Shown here piece after piece: positions 42,808 through 53,053 of a DNA stretch of 64,000 nucleotides. The notes beneath the pieces are model-generated. The model was given only the letters and a program-made list of their open reading frames with translations, made no database searches and was not told where the DNA came from. The position numbers and the translations under genes are program-made. This DNA is from Actinomadura luzonensis (GTDB lineage: Bacteria; Actinomycetota; Actinomycetes; Streptosporangiales; Streptosporangiaceae), in assembly GCF_022664455.2 (NCBI RefSeq), contig NZ_JAKRKC020000001.1:1741001-1805000 (forward strand), read 5' to 3'. Each line of letters opens with the position of its first letter. The stretch's first letter is position 1.

Positions 42808-43649
42808 CCGGCCGCAAGCTCACCGACGGGCAGTTCGCCTGGCTGCTCATGGTGCCGGGCCTCGCGCTGTTCGCCGCGATCATCGCCTACCCGCTGGTGT
42901 CCGCGCTGGTCACCGGCTTCTTCGAGCAGAGCCTGGTGCGGCCGGGCCGCTCGTTCGTCGGCCTCGCCAACTACGGCGACCTGCTCGGCGGCGACTTCTG
43001 GCCGGTGCTCCGCAACACGCTGGTCTTCACGCTCGGCGCGACCATCGCCCCCTTCGTCATCGGTTACGCTCTCGCGCTGGCGCTCAACAGCGGGCTGCCC
43101 GGCTGGCTGCGCGGGCTGTTCCTGTTCCCGTGGGTGATCCCGGGCGTCGTCGTCTCCTTCCTCTGGCTGTGGATCTTCAACGCCAACTACGGCGTGCTCA
43201 ACGGCCTGCTCGGCACGCACGTGAGCTGGCTCGGCGAGCCCGGCACCGCGATGCTGGCGGTGATCGTCACCAAGACCTGGGCGAGCTTCCCGTGGATGAT
43301 GGTCATGCTGCTGGCCGGCCTGCAGACCATGCCGAAGGAGCTGCACGAGGCCGCCTCCGTGGACGGCGCGGGCGCGATCCGCCGCTTCCGCTCGGTGACC
43401 GTGCCGCACATGCGGGCCATCGCCGGGATCGCGTTCCTGCTGGAGTTCATCTGGAACTTCCAGCACTTCGACACGATCTACGTGCTCACCGGCGGCGGCC
43501 CCGCCGGGGCCACCAAGACCTTCGCCGTCGCCGTCTACGACACCGCGTTCAAGGGCTTCGACCTCGGCCACGCCACCGCGCTCGGCGGCCTGTGGATGCT
43601 CCTGCTGCTCGTCCTCATGGCCTTCTACCTGCGCAAGGAGAACGCATGA
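42804..43649 (+). CDS. Carbohydrate ABC transporter permease (MalF/UgpA-like)
   Basis: The 281-residue protein has six predicted membrane helices (LLMVPGLALFAAIIAYPLVSAL near the start). The EAA loop ELHEAASVDGAGAIRRFRSVTVPHM contacts the ATPase. It belongs to the CUT1 family, which imports oligosaccharides. It starts with GTG overlapping the IclR stop and overlaps the second permease by ATGA. No ATPase is encoded in the operon, so it may share an MsiK-type ATPase from elsewhere, as is common in actinobacteria. Confidence 0.92.
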   Translation: MTGRKLTDGQFAWLLMVPGLALFAAIIAYPLVSALVTGFFEQSLVRPGRSFVGLANYGDLLGGDFWPVLRNTLVFTLGATIAPFVIGYALALALNSGLPGWLRGLFLFPWVIPGVVVSFLWLWIFNANYGVLNGLLGTHVSWLGEPGTAMLAVIVTKTWASFPWMMVMLLAGLQTMPKELHEAASVDGAGAIRRFRSVTVPHMRAIAGIAFLLEFIWNFQHFDTIYVLTGGGPAGATKTFAVAVYDTAFKGFDLGHATALGGLWMLLLLVLMAFYLRKENA

Positions 43650-44521
43650 CGGCCACGCTCACCCGCCCGGTCGCCCTGCCGGAGGCCCCGCGCCGGCGCC
43701 GGCCGCGCTCGCGGGCCGCCGCCTGGGCCGCCGTGGCCGTCATCGGGTTCTTCGGCCTCGCGCCGATCTACTGGCTGGTCGTCACCGCGTTCACGCCGGA
43801 CGACCAGGCGTTCAGCTTCCCGCCCGCACTGTTCCCCACCGAGATCACCTTCGACCACTTCACCAGGCTGGCCGACAACGAGCAGCTCTTCGGCTACCTC
43901 GTCAACAGCGTGGTGGTGTCGGTGGTCACGGCGGTGCTGAGCGTGCTGGTGTCGGCGTACATGGCCTACGCCTTCTCCAAGTTCCGCTACCGGGGCCGCA
44001 GGTCGCTCATGCACCTGGTGCTGGCCTCGCAGCTCTTCCCGCAGGCGCTGCTGCTCGTCACCCTGTACGCCGTCTTCAGCGCGACCGGCCTGCTCGGCAG
44101 CTACGGAGCGCTGATCCTGTCGTTCACCACGTTCACGCTGCCGCTGTGCGTGTGGATGCTGAAGGGCATCTTCGACACCGTGCCGAGCACGCTCATGGAG
44201 GCGGCCGCCATCGACGGGGCCTCCCGGTGGCGCACGCTGCACACGATCGCGCTGCCGCTGGCCGCGCCGGGGCTGGTGGCGGCCGGGCTGTTCGCGTTCG
44301 TGCGGGCCTGGAACGACTTCGTCTTCGCCCTCACCCTCACCGACCCCGACCGGCAGACCCTGCCGCCGGGCCTGGTGCACACCTATCTCGGGGAGTTCCA
44401 AACCGCCTGGCCGGACCTCATGGCCGCGTCCTTCGTCGTCTCGCTCCCGGTCATCGCCGCGTTCATGTTCCTGCAGCGGTACCTGGTCGGCGGGCTGACG
44501 GCGGGCGCGGTCAAGGGCTGA
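43646..44521 (+). CDS. Carbohydrate ABC transporter permease (MalG/UgpE-like)
   Basis: The 291-residue CUT1 permease starts with a basic cytoplasmic tail (RRRRPRSR). Six membrane segments follow, and the coupling loop reads TLMEAAAIDGASRWRTLHTIALPLAAPG. It forms the channel together with the previous gene. The binding-protein gene follows after 30 bp with its own GGAGAG site. Confidence 0.92.
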   Translation: MTATLTRPVALPEAPRRRRPRSRAAAWAAVAVIGFFGLAPIYWLVVTAFTPDDQAFSFPPALFPTEITFDHFTRLADNEQLFGYLVNSVVVSVVTAVLSVLVSAYMAYAFSKFRYRGRRSLMHLVLASQLFPQALLLVTLYAVFSATGLLGSYGALILSFTTFTLPLCVWMLKGIFDTVPSTLMEAAAIDGASRWRTLHTIALPLAAPGLVAAGLFAFVRAWNDFVFALTLTDPDRQTLPPGLVHTYLGEFQTAWPDLMAASFVVSLPVIAAFMFLQRYLVGGLTAGAVKG

Positions 44522-44551
44522 CCCCAACCCCCCTTTTCTGTCAGGAGAGAC

Positions 44552-45835
44552 ATGAACACGCTCAACCGCCGCGACGCCTTCCGGCTGGCCGGCCTGTCCG
44601 CGCTCGGTGCGGCCGTGGCCGCCTGCGCCCCCGACGCCGCCTCCGGAGGGGGCGCGCCGAAGGGCGACGCGGCCGCGAAGACGTTCGGCTTCACGTCCTG
44701 GTCGCTGAACGAGGAGGCGCAGAAGGGCGCCGTGCAGGCCATCGTGGACGCCTACGCCGCCGCCAGGCAGGTGAAGATCGAGACGGCGTCGTTCCCGTAC
44801 AACGAGTACCTCAACCAGGTGACGCTCAAGCTGCGCGGCGGCCAGGTCGGCGGCGCGATCCAGCTCGACATCTCGTGGCTGGCCGCGCTCGCCGCCGTGG
44901 GCCGGCTGAAGGACCTCGGCGCGCAGGCCGCCAAGGGCGGCTACACCGACGTCGCGCTGAGCAGCGGCACGTTCGGCGGCAAGCAGCTCGGACTGCCGTG
45001 GACCACCGGCTCGATCGGGCTGGTCGCCAACACCGAGATCCTGAAGAAGGCCGGGGTCGAGGAGCTGCCGGCCACGGTCGAGGAGTTCGAGGCGGCGCTG
45101 CGGGCGGTCGCCGAGCTGGGCGGCGGCATCACGCCGTACGCGGCGGCGACCAAGGCGGCGCAGCTCAAGGACATCCTGCCGTGGATGCGCACGTTCGGCA
45201 GCCCGCTGCTCGACGGCGAGACGATCACCGTGGGCGACGACGCCTCGGTGGCCGCGGTCGAGTGGTACAAGAAGCTCTACGACGCCCGGCTCATCGCGCC
45301 CGACGTGGACCGCTTCGACGCCCGCGCCCTGTTCGCGCAGGGCAAGGCGGCCTTCTACGACGACGCGATCATCACCAGGGGCGTGGTGGCCGCCCAGTCT
45401 CCGGACAAGTCGCTGGCGGAGAAGATGGCGCCGCTGGCCCGGCCGGTGCTGAAGAGCGGCGACACGCCGCAGGCGCTGCTGTGGGGGCACGTGATCGTGG
45501 TGGTGGAGGGCGAGGGCTCGGACGCGGCGGCCGACTTCGCCGCGTACGCGACCTCCGACACCGCGACGGTCGCCGGCTTCTTCGAGAAGGTCAAGCTGCC
45601 GCCGACGACCACCGCCGGGCTCGCCGACCCGAAGGTGGCCGGGGACGCCTTCACCACCGCGTGGACCGAGAAGATCACCAAGACCGCGACCGCCAACCCG
45701 TTCTGGCGCTACGCCGGCTACGCCCAGATCGAGACCGCCATCGCCGAGCAGGTGCAGGCGGTGCTCGTCGGCCGGGCGTCGGCCAAGGACGCCCTGGCCA
45801 AGGCCGCCGAGACCGCCAGGCCGCTGCAGAAGTAG
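44552..45835 (+). CDS. Sugar ABC transporter substrate-binding lipoprotein (Tat-type signal)
   Basis: The 427-residue family-1 solute-binding protein starts MNTLNRRDAFRLAGLSALGAAVAACAPD: a twin-arginine motif (NRRDAFRL) followed by a lipobox (AAC), so it is probably exported folded and lipid-anchored. The body follows the MalE/UgpB pattern (YNEYLNQVTLKLRGGQVGGAIQLD, GKAAFYDDAI). Its ligand is likely an oligosaccharide released by a secreted enzyme. Two hairpins follow the gene. Confidence 0.9.
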   Translation: MNTLNRRDAFRLAGLSALGAAVAACAPDAASGGGAPKGDAAAKTFGFTSWSLNEEAQKGAVQAIVDAYAAARQVKIETASFPYNEYLNQVTLKLRGGQVGGAIQLDISWLAALAAVGRLKDLGAQAAKGGYTDVALSSGTFGGKQLGLPWTTGSIGLVANTEILKKAGVEELPATVEEFEAALRAVAELGGGITPYAAATKAAQLKDILPWMRTFGSPLLDGETITVGDDASVAAVEWYKKLYDARLIAPDVDRFDARALFAQGKAAFYDDAIITRGVVAAQSPDKSLAEKMAPLARPVLKSGDTPQALLWGHVIVVVEGEGSDAAADFAAYATSDTATVAGFFEKVKLPPTTTAGLADPKVAGDAFTTAWTEKITKTATANPFWRYAGYAQIETAIAEQVQAVLVGRASAKDALAKAAETARPLQK

Positions 45836-45862
45836 GAGAACCGCCCGGCTGAGGACCCGGGC

Positions 45863-45909
45863 CGCGGGAACGGCAATTCCCGCGACCGGGGGAACGGCAA
45901 TTCCCCGGT
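45863..45909 (+). terminator. Tandem double hairpin after the sugar importer operon
   Basis: Hairpin 1 has arms CGCGGGAA (45863-45870) and TTCCCGCG (45877-45884). Hairpin 2 has ACCgGGGGAA (45885-45894, one bulged G) and TTCCCCGGT (45901-45909). Both have the same six-base loop CGGCAA, and GGGAACGGCAATTCCC is directly repeated. They end the importer operon and separate it from the BNR-type gene. Confidence 0.7.
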
Positions 45910-45965
45910 GGTCCGCCGGGCGGCCTCCGACACCCCGTGCCCATCACGACAGAGGTGGTCCTGCC

Positions 45966-47780
45966 ATGTTCCCACGAAAGCTCTTACCGGCCGCGCTGCT
46001 GGCCGCCCTGACCCTCCTGCCCGCCGTTCCGGCGTCCGCCACGCCCGCCGGGCCGGCGATCGAGCGGCTGCCCGTCACCGTCGACTCCTCCAACCAGGCC
46101 GGCTGGTGGCGGCCCGTCGACACCTTCGGCGGCGTCACGTACTTCGCCTTCGACGCGCCCGCGCCGGTCGAGGGCCGGCACGAGGTGCACCTCGCCTCGC
46201 GGGGCCCGGACGGCGCCTGGCGGACCGGGTGCCTGCCCGACGCGGCCGGCGGCTGCGTCACGTACGTGGACGACGTCGGCCACAACCAGCCGTCCATCGT
46301 CGTGGACGGCGACGGCCGCATCCACGCCTTCGTCTCCATGCACAACAACGCCTGGCGCTACTACCGCAGCGCCAGGCCGGGCGACGTGACCTCGATGGCC
46401 GAGGCCGCCGCGCAGCTCCCCGACCGCGACCTGAGCTTCACCTACCCGGTGACCGTCCGGGGCGCGGACGGGGACGCCTACGTGCTGGCCCGCGCCGACC
46501 AGGACGCCCAGCGCGTCCGCGGCGGCCGGCTCTACCGCTTCGACACCGCCACCGGCGCCTGGAGCCGCGCCGCCGTCCTGGGCGCCGCACCCGGCCACTC
46601 CTTCTACCCCGACGACCTCCAGGTGGACGCGGCCGGCCGGGTGCACGTGCTGTGGGAGTGGGCGGCGTGGCCGGCCAGCGCCTTCCGGCACCTCGGCTCG
46701 TACGCGGTCTACGACCCCGCCGACGGCTCGCTCAAGGACGTCACGGGCGCCCCGCTCACCCAGCCGGTCTCCCCCGGAGCCGGCGCGCCGGTGGTCTACC
46801 AGCCCTTCGAGGGCGACGAGACGATCACCTCCAGCGACCGGGCCGTGCAGTCGGCCAAGCTCGCGGTGACCGGCGACCGCCTGGTCGGCATCGCCTACCG
46901 CTACCTGCGGGAGAAGTCCGGCAATTCGAACTTCTCCGGCTTCGACGTCCGCTACGCGACCTGGACCGGCACGGAATGGCGGCGCGAGACCGTCGTCTCC
47001 CGCGACGACCACCCCGTGGACAACTCGGCCACGATCGGCGTCACCCACGCCGGGCCGAGCACCCGGATCTACTTCGTGGCCGAGGCGAACGGCTGTCTCG
47101 GCAGCCGCAGCCAGGTGGTCAAGGCCGAGCGGGCGGACGCCGGCGGGTGGGCGTTCAGCGCGGTCGGCGACGTGCGGCAGGGCTTGCAGCGGCTCCGCGC
47201 GATCCGCGGCGCGGACGGCACCGACCTGCTCTACGTCACCGCGCCGCTGGCGGGCGCGCTCTGGCGGGTGACGGTCCCGCGGACCGGCGTGCCGGGACAG
47301 GGCGAGCCGTTCGCGGCGGTCGCCGCCCGGCTGACCGCCGCCTCGTCCGGCGGCGGCGTGAACGCCGCGCTCGGCGCGACGGTGACCGTCTCGTCGGTGC
47401 TGCGGGCCGGCGCGGAGGGCGGCAAGGCCGTGGACGGCCTGTGCACCGACGACAGCCGGTGGATCTCCGCCGACGGCGACACCGCGCCGACGATCACCGT
47501 CGACCTCGGCCGGCAGGTGACGGTGGGCGAGGTCCGGGTGTGGTCCGGGTACTCCAGGGCCCCGGTCCCCGGCACGGACGTGCTGCGTGACTTCGCGGTG
47601 GAGGCGCGCACGGCGGACGGCTGGACCCGGCTCGGCGCGGTGACCGGCAACACGGCGGGCGTGGTCCGCGTCCCGGGCGGCGCGGCCGTCGCCGACCAGG
47701 TCCGCCTCCTCATCACGGACCCGTCCGGCAACACGCTGGACGTGGCCCGCGTGTACGAGATCGAGGTGATCACCGGCTGA
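45966..47780 (+). CDS. Secreted BNR-4 propeller protein with F5/8 type C domain (polysaccharide-lyase-like)
   Basis: The 604-residue protein has a signal peptide (MFPRKLLPAALLAALTLLPAVPASA), a beta-propeller with the BNR-4 segment HNQPSIVVDGDGRIHAFVSMHNNAWRYYRS (~100-130), and a C-terminal F5/8 type C (discoidin, CBM32-like) domain from ~455 (AVDGLCTDDSRWIS, ITVDLGRQVTVGEVRVWSG). BNR-4 proteins include ulvan and other polysaccharide lyases, where conserved His residues act in catalysis; the two His clusters here could do so. The context of importer, dehydratase and aldolase supports an enzyme acting on an acidic glycan. Codon 7 is a rare TTA. Confidence 0.75.
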   Translation: MFPRKLLPAALLAALTLLPAVPASATPAGPAIERLPVTVDSSNQAGWWRPVDTFGGVTYFAFDAPAPVEGRHEVHLASRGPDGAWRTGCLPDAAGGCVTYVDDVGHNQPSIVVDGDGRIHAFVSMHNNAWRYYRSARPGDVTSMAEAAAQLPDRDLSFTYPVTVRGADGDAYVLARADQDAQRVRGGRLYRFDTATGAWSRAAVLGAAPGHSFYPDDLQVDAAGRVHVLWEWAAWPASAFRHLGSYAVYDPADGSLKDVTGAPLTQPVSPGAGAPVVYQPFEGDETITSSDRAVQSAKLAVTGDRLVGIAYRYLREKSGNSNFSGFDVRYATWTGTEWRRETVVSRDDHPVDNSATIGVTHAGPSTRIYFVAEANGCLGSRSQVVKAERADAGGWAFSAVGDVRQGLQRLRAIRGADGTDLLYVTAPLAGALWRVTVPRTGVPGQGEPFAAVAARLTAASSGGGVNAALGATVTVSSVLRAGAEGGKAVDGLCTDDSRWISADGDTAPTITVDLGRQVTVGEVRVWSGYSRAPVPGTDVLRDFAVEARTADGWTRLGAVTGNTAGVVRVPGGAAVADQVRLLITDPSGNTLDVARVYEIEVITG

Positions 47781-47830
47781 CCGGGATGCCCGCTGTGCGC
47801 TTCCACCCCCCGCTGCCCGCCCGTCCCCGC

Positions 47831-48544
47831 TCAACCGGCCAGGCCGAGGGCGAACGCGACCGGCACGAACGCCGCCGTGAGCGCCACCGCCCACCAGCGG
47901 GGGGCCGGGCCGGCGCGCAGCACCGCGACGCCCAGCGGCACCAGGGCGGCGGCGAGCCCGGCCAGCGCCACCAGCGCGACCGGGTCGCTGCTGCCCTTCA
48001 GCACGCCGAGCGGCAGGGCGGCGGCCAGGCCGAGCGCCACGCACCGCGCCACGCCGAGCGGCCCAGGGCCGAACGCCCGGGCGAGGTGCGCGCCGATCGC
48101 CAGCACCACCCAGCCGCCCATGATGCACACGTCGGTCGCCTTGAACACGTGGAAGGCGCCGTAGGACGCGGCGACCGCGCGCTGCGCGGCCGGCAGGCCG
48201 AGGACGTCCACGAGCTGGAAGGCCAGGTGGCTCACGCCGGCGTGGAAGACCCGGCCGAACAGGCCCAGCACCGCCAGCGTGCCGCCCCACGCGGCCCAGC
48301 CGGGACGCCGGGCGGCGATCAGCCGGGCCAGGCCGGTCACCGCCGGCCACAGGAGCACCGCGCCGGCCGCGTACAGGGCGTAGGACAGCGCCATCCGCCC
48401 CGGGGCGGCGGCGTAGGCGGCGAGCTGGCCGGGGAAGAAGTCGTCCGCGCCGGCGCGGACCAGCACCCCAGCGAGCAGGAGCAGCGGCCCGAGCACGAGG
48501 CCGGTTCCCTCGACCCAGCGGCCGGGGACAGAGGTGATCGTCAT
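47831..48544 (-). CDS. Hypothetical seven-helix membrane protein
   Basis: The 237-residue protein has about seven hydrophobic segments joined by short loops (GLVLGPLLLLAGVLV, LSYALYAAGAVLLWPAV, TLAVLGLFGRVFHAGVSHLAFQLV, DVCIMGGWVVLAIGAHLA, then three more). Charged or His residues inside helices (RVFHAGVSH) could bind a cofactor or ligand, but no family is certain. It is a single gene between convergent and divergent neighbours. The ATG at 48544 is preceded by GAGG. Confidence 0.6.
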   Translation of the reverse strand: MTITSVPGRWVEGTGLVLGPLLLLAGVLVRAGADDFFPGQLAAYAAAPGRMALSYALYAAGAVLLWPAVTGLARLIAARRPGWAAWGGTLAVLGLFGRVFHAGVSHLAFQLVDVLGLPAAQRAVAASYGAFHVFKATDVCIMGGWVVLAIGAHLARAFGPGPLGVARCVALGLAAALPLGVLKGSSDPVALVALAGLAAALVPLGVAVLRAGPAPRWWAVALTAAFVPVAFALGLAG

Positions 48545-48680
48545 GTCCTCGATCCAACCGGGCGGCCGGGGCCGGGGCACGGGCGCTGTCACGAGGGTTG
48601 CACTCCACCCAGCACTACCCCGCCCGGCGTTTCGATAGCCTGCGTAGTCCCGTACGAATGCGACAGAAGGGACCGGGCTC

Positions 48681-50054
48681 GTGCTCGACGACGCCGGCCT
48701 CCAGGCGCTCCGGGAGGCGGCGCGCCTGTCCCCGGACAACCTCCCGCTGCGGCGGCACCTCGGCGAGCAACTGCTCGCCAAGGGGTATCTCGCCGAGGCC
48801 GAGGCGGAGCTGCGCGCCGCCCTCGTGCTCGCGCCCCGCGACCCGGACGTGACGGCGGGGCTGGCGGAGGCGTTCGTCCGGCAGAGCGCGTACGGCGAGG
48901 CGCTCACGGCGCTGGAGCCGTTCCTGGCGGCGCCCGGCTACCCGCCGCGCATGGGCGTGCTCGCGGCGCGGGCGCTGCTCGGCGAGGGCGACTTCGGGCG
49001 GGCCGCCTACCGCTACTACGAGGCCGTCTCCCGCGACCCGTCGGTGGCCGACCCGGACATCGCCGGCGCCCTCACCCTCCCCGCCGCCGGCCCGCCGTCC
49101 CCCGTCCCCGCCGCCGCCCCGCCCACCGCGCCTGCCCCCGCCGCCGGGCCGGCCCCCGCCCCCGGACCCGCTGACGGGGCGGAGGTGGAGCGGGCGCGGA
49201 CGACGTTCGCCGACGTCGCCGGCATGGACGCCGTCAAGGAGTCCCTGCGCGTCAAGCTCCTCCTCCCCCTCCAGCAGCCCGAGCTGTTCGCCGCCTTCGG
49301 CAAGCGCGCCGGCGGCGGCGTCCTGCTGTACGGCCCGCCGGGCGCGGGCAAGACGCACCTGGCCAGGGCGGCGGCCGGCGAGCTGGGCGCGGCGTTCGTC
49401 AGCGTCGGCCTGGCCGACATTCTGGACATGTACATCGGTTCCAGCGAGCGCAACCTGCGCGCCACGTTCGACCTGGCCCGCCGCAACCGCCCGTGCGTGT
49501 TGTTCTTCGACGAGGTGGACGCCCTGGCCGCCCGCCGCTCCGACGCCCGCCACACGCACAACCGGCAGATCGTCAACCAGTTCCTGGCCGAGCTGGACGG
49601 CGTGGACCAGGACGCCAACGAGGGCGTGCTCGTCCTGGCCGCCACGAACGCTCCCTGGTACATCGACGTGGCCTTCCGCCGCCCCGGCCGGTTCGACCAG
49701 CTCGTGTTCGTGCCGCCGCCCGACCTGGCCGCCCGCGCCGCCATCCTGCGCATCCTGTGCCGCGACAAGCCGCTGGCCGAGATGGACTTCGACGCGGTGG
49801 CGCGGGCCACCGAGCACATGGTGGGCGCGGACCTCAAGGGCGTCGTGGACCGGGCGGTGGAGGCCAAGCTGCACGAGTCGATCAAGGCCGGCCGCCCGGT
49901 GCCGCTGACGACCATGGACCTGCTGGCCGCCGCCAAGGCCGCCCGTCCCACCGCCGTGCGGGAGTGGATGGCCACGGCGCGCAACTACGTCCTGCACGCC
50001 AACGAGTCCGGCGCGTGGGACGACCTCATGCCCTGGGTCAAGGGCAAGTGGTGA
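48681..50054 (+). CDS. TPR-containing AAA+ ATPase
   Basis: The 457-residue protein has TPR-like helices at ~1-125, a Pro/Ala-rich linker (~131-165) and one classic AAA module: Walker A GPPGAGKT (218-225), Walker B VLFFDEVD (273-280), a sensor-1 region LAATNAPW and the second-region Arg in FRRPGRFDQ. A winged/helical lid domain follows (EHMVGADLKGVVDRAVEAKL). It resembles FtsH/Cdc48-type AAA modules without protease. It probably forms hexamers that remodel a protein recruited by the TPR part. The GTG at 48681 has GAAGGGA upstream, and the stop overlaps the next gene by GTGA. Confidence 0.85.
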   Translation: MLDDAGLQALREAARLSPDNLPLRRHLGEQLLAKGYLAEAEAELRAALVLAPRDPDVTAGLAEAFVRQSAYGEALTALEPFLAAPGYPPRMGVLAARALLGEGDFGRAAYRYYEAVSRDPSVADPDIAGALTLPAAGPPSPVPAAAPPTAPAPAAGPAPAPGPADGAEVERARTTFADVAGMDAVKESLRVKLLLPLQQPELFAAFGKRAGGGVLLYGPPGAGKTHLARAAAGELGAAFVSVGLADILDMYIGSSERNLRATFDLARRNRPCVLFFDEVDALAARRSDARHTHNRQIVNQFLAELDGVDQDANEGVLVLAATNAPWYIDVAFRRPGRFDQLVFVPPPDLAARAAILRILCRDKPLAEMDFDAVARATEHMVGADLKGVVDRAVEAKLHESIKAGRPVPLTTMDLLAAAKAARPTAVREWMATARNYVLHANESGAWDDLMPWVKGKW

Positions 50055-51265
50055 GGACCGGCGAGTCGCTGGAACGGGCGCGGACGCTGCTGCGGCTGTC
50101 CCGCCCGGCGGACGCCGAACGGGAGCTGCGCGGCGTGCTGGCCACCGAGCCCGAGCAGGAGATGGCGCACTGCCTGCTGGCCCTCGCCCTGATCAGCCAG
50201 GGCAGGGCGGAGGAGGCCGCCGAGGAGGCGCGCGAGGCGGTCCGGCTGGCCCCGGAGCACTGGTACCCGCACTACGTCGCGGGCCAGGTGCACCTCCGTT
50301 CGGGCCGGCCGGACGAGGCGGTGCGGGCGGCGGAGGCGGCGCTCGCGCACGCGCCCGAGGAGAGCGCGGGGTGGGAGCTGCTGGCCCGCGCCCACGCGGG
50401 GGCGGCCCGCTGGCGCCCGATGGCGGAGGCGGCGCGCGGCGGGCTGGCCGTCGATCCGGAGAACGCCGACCTGGCCGCGCTGGCCTCGACGGCGCACACC
50501 GGGCTCGGCGAGACCGGGCTGGCCAGGCAGGCGGCCGGGTACGCGCTCCGGCTCGACCCGGAGAGCGCGAACGCGCACCTGGCGAGCGGCCGGGCGGCGC
50601 TCGCGGCCGGCGAGCCGAGGGCGGCGGCCGAGCACTTCCGCGAGGTGCTGCGCCTCGACCCCGGCTTCGACCCGGCGAGGGAGCTGCTGGTGGCGGCGCT
50701 GAAGCAGCGCAACCCGCTCCAGCGCCGCCTGTCGCGGCTGCGGCAGGGCTACCGGGGCGGCTGGCGGCTGCTGTTCCTGCTGCCCGTGGCCCCGCCGCTG
50801 ATCGCGGTGTTCGCGCTGATCGCGCTGCTGCACTGGCTGGCCTGGGTCGGGGAGGCGGTGACGGTGCTGCGGCTGGCCCGCGCCAGGGCCACCCGGCTGC
50901 TGTTCGAGGGGGCCGAGGCGCGGATCGCGGTGGCCTGCTGCGCGTTGCTCGCCGCCGGGGTGGCGGTGCTCGCGCTCGGCGCGGCGCTCGGCTCGCCCGC
51001 GCTCGCCGTCACGGGCGCGACGGTCATGGCCCTGGTCACGCCGGTGCAGGAGGCCGCGCACACCGGCTCGCCGAACGGCCGCGCCACCCTGTACCTGTGG
51101 GCCGGGCTGCTGGCGGTGGCGGCCGTCGTGGGGGCGGTGTCGGGACTGCCGCCGGTGGTGCTGCTGACCCTGTACGCCGCGCTCGGCACGATCTGGATCG
51201 CCGCCTGGGTGCGCCGCGCGACAGCACCTCGGGCGGCGTCTCGGGCGGCGTCTCGGGCGGGCTGA
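50051..51265 (+). CDS. TPR-repeat membrane protein
   Basis: The 404-residue protein has an N-terminal TPR array of about six repeats (AERELRGVLATEPEQEMAHCLLALAL to AAEHFREVLRLDPGFDPARELLV). About five membrane helices follow (LLFLLPVAPPLIAVFALIALL onward), and it ends in a 4-residue repeat (RAAS RAAS RAG), encoded by a 12-bp tandem repeat. Translation is coupled to the AAA+ ATPase, so the two probably form one membrane-linked machine. The TPR side should face the cytoplasm. No known function. Confidence 0.75.
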   Translation: MRTGESLERARTLLRLSRPADAERELRGVLATEPEQEMAHCLLALALISQGRAEEAAEEAREAVRLAPEHWYPHYVAGQVHLRSGRPDEAVRAAEAALAHAPEESAGWELLARAHAGAARWRPMAEAARGGLAVDPENADLAALASTAHTGLGETGLARQAAGYALRLDPESANAHLASGRAALAAGEPRAAAEHFREVLRLDPGFDPARELLVAALKQRNPLQRRLSRLRQGYRGGWRLLFLLPVAPPLIAVFALIALLHWLAWVGEAVTVLRLARARATRLLFEGAEARIAVACCALLAAGVAVLALGAALGSPALAVTGATVMALVTPVQEAAHTGSPNGRATLYLWAGLLAVAAVVGAVSGLPPVVLLTLYAALGTIWIAAWVRRATAPRAASRAASRAG

Positions 51266-51318
51266 AAGTTTCACGCGTTCCCGCAGGTCAGAGCCCCTGG
51301 AAGCACCGCCCGCATTGA

Positions 51319-52944
<1,626 letters not shown>

Positions 52945-52948
52945 CGGG

Positions 52949-52996
52949 GCCGCCGGGTCGCGGACGGACACGCGCTCCCGCCCGCGACCCGGCGGC
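52949..52996 (+). terminator. Long-stem terminator after the cellulase gene
   Basis: GCCGCCGGGTCGCGG (52949-52963) pairs perfectly over 15 bp with CCGCGACCCGGCGGC (52982-52996), with an 18-nt loop. It starts 5 nt after the cellulase stop. No U-tract follows. Confidence 0.7.
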
Positions 52997-53011
52997 ACCG
53001 CCTCCCAGCCC

Positions 53012-53031
53012 TGTGTACACTTCTGTATACA
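53012..53031. promoter_or_regulatory. GntR operator pair before the FCD regulator gene
   Basis: TGTGTACA (53012-53019) and TGTATACA (53024-53031) are two self-complementary 8-mers with centres 12 bp apart. They lie 23-42 nt before the GntR ATG, in a position for autorepression. The second is repeated exactly before the VOC gene at 57649. Confidence 0.65.
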
Positions 53032-53053
53032 AGGGCTGACGACGAGGAGCACC

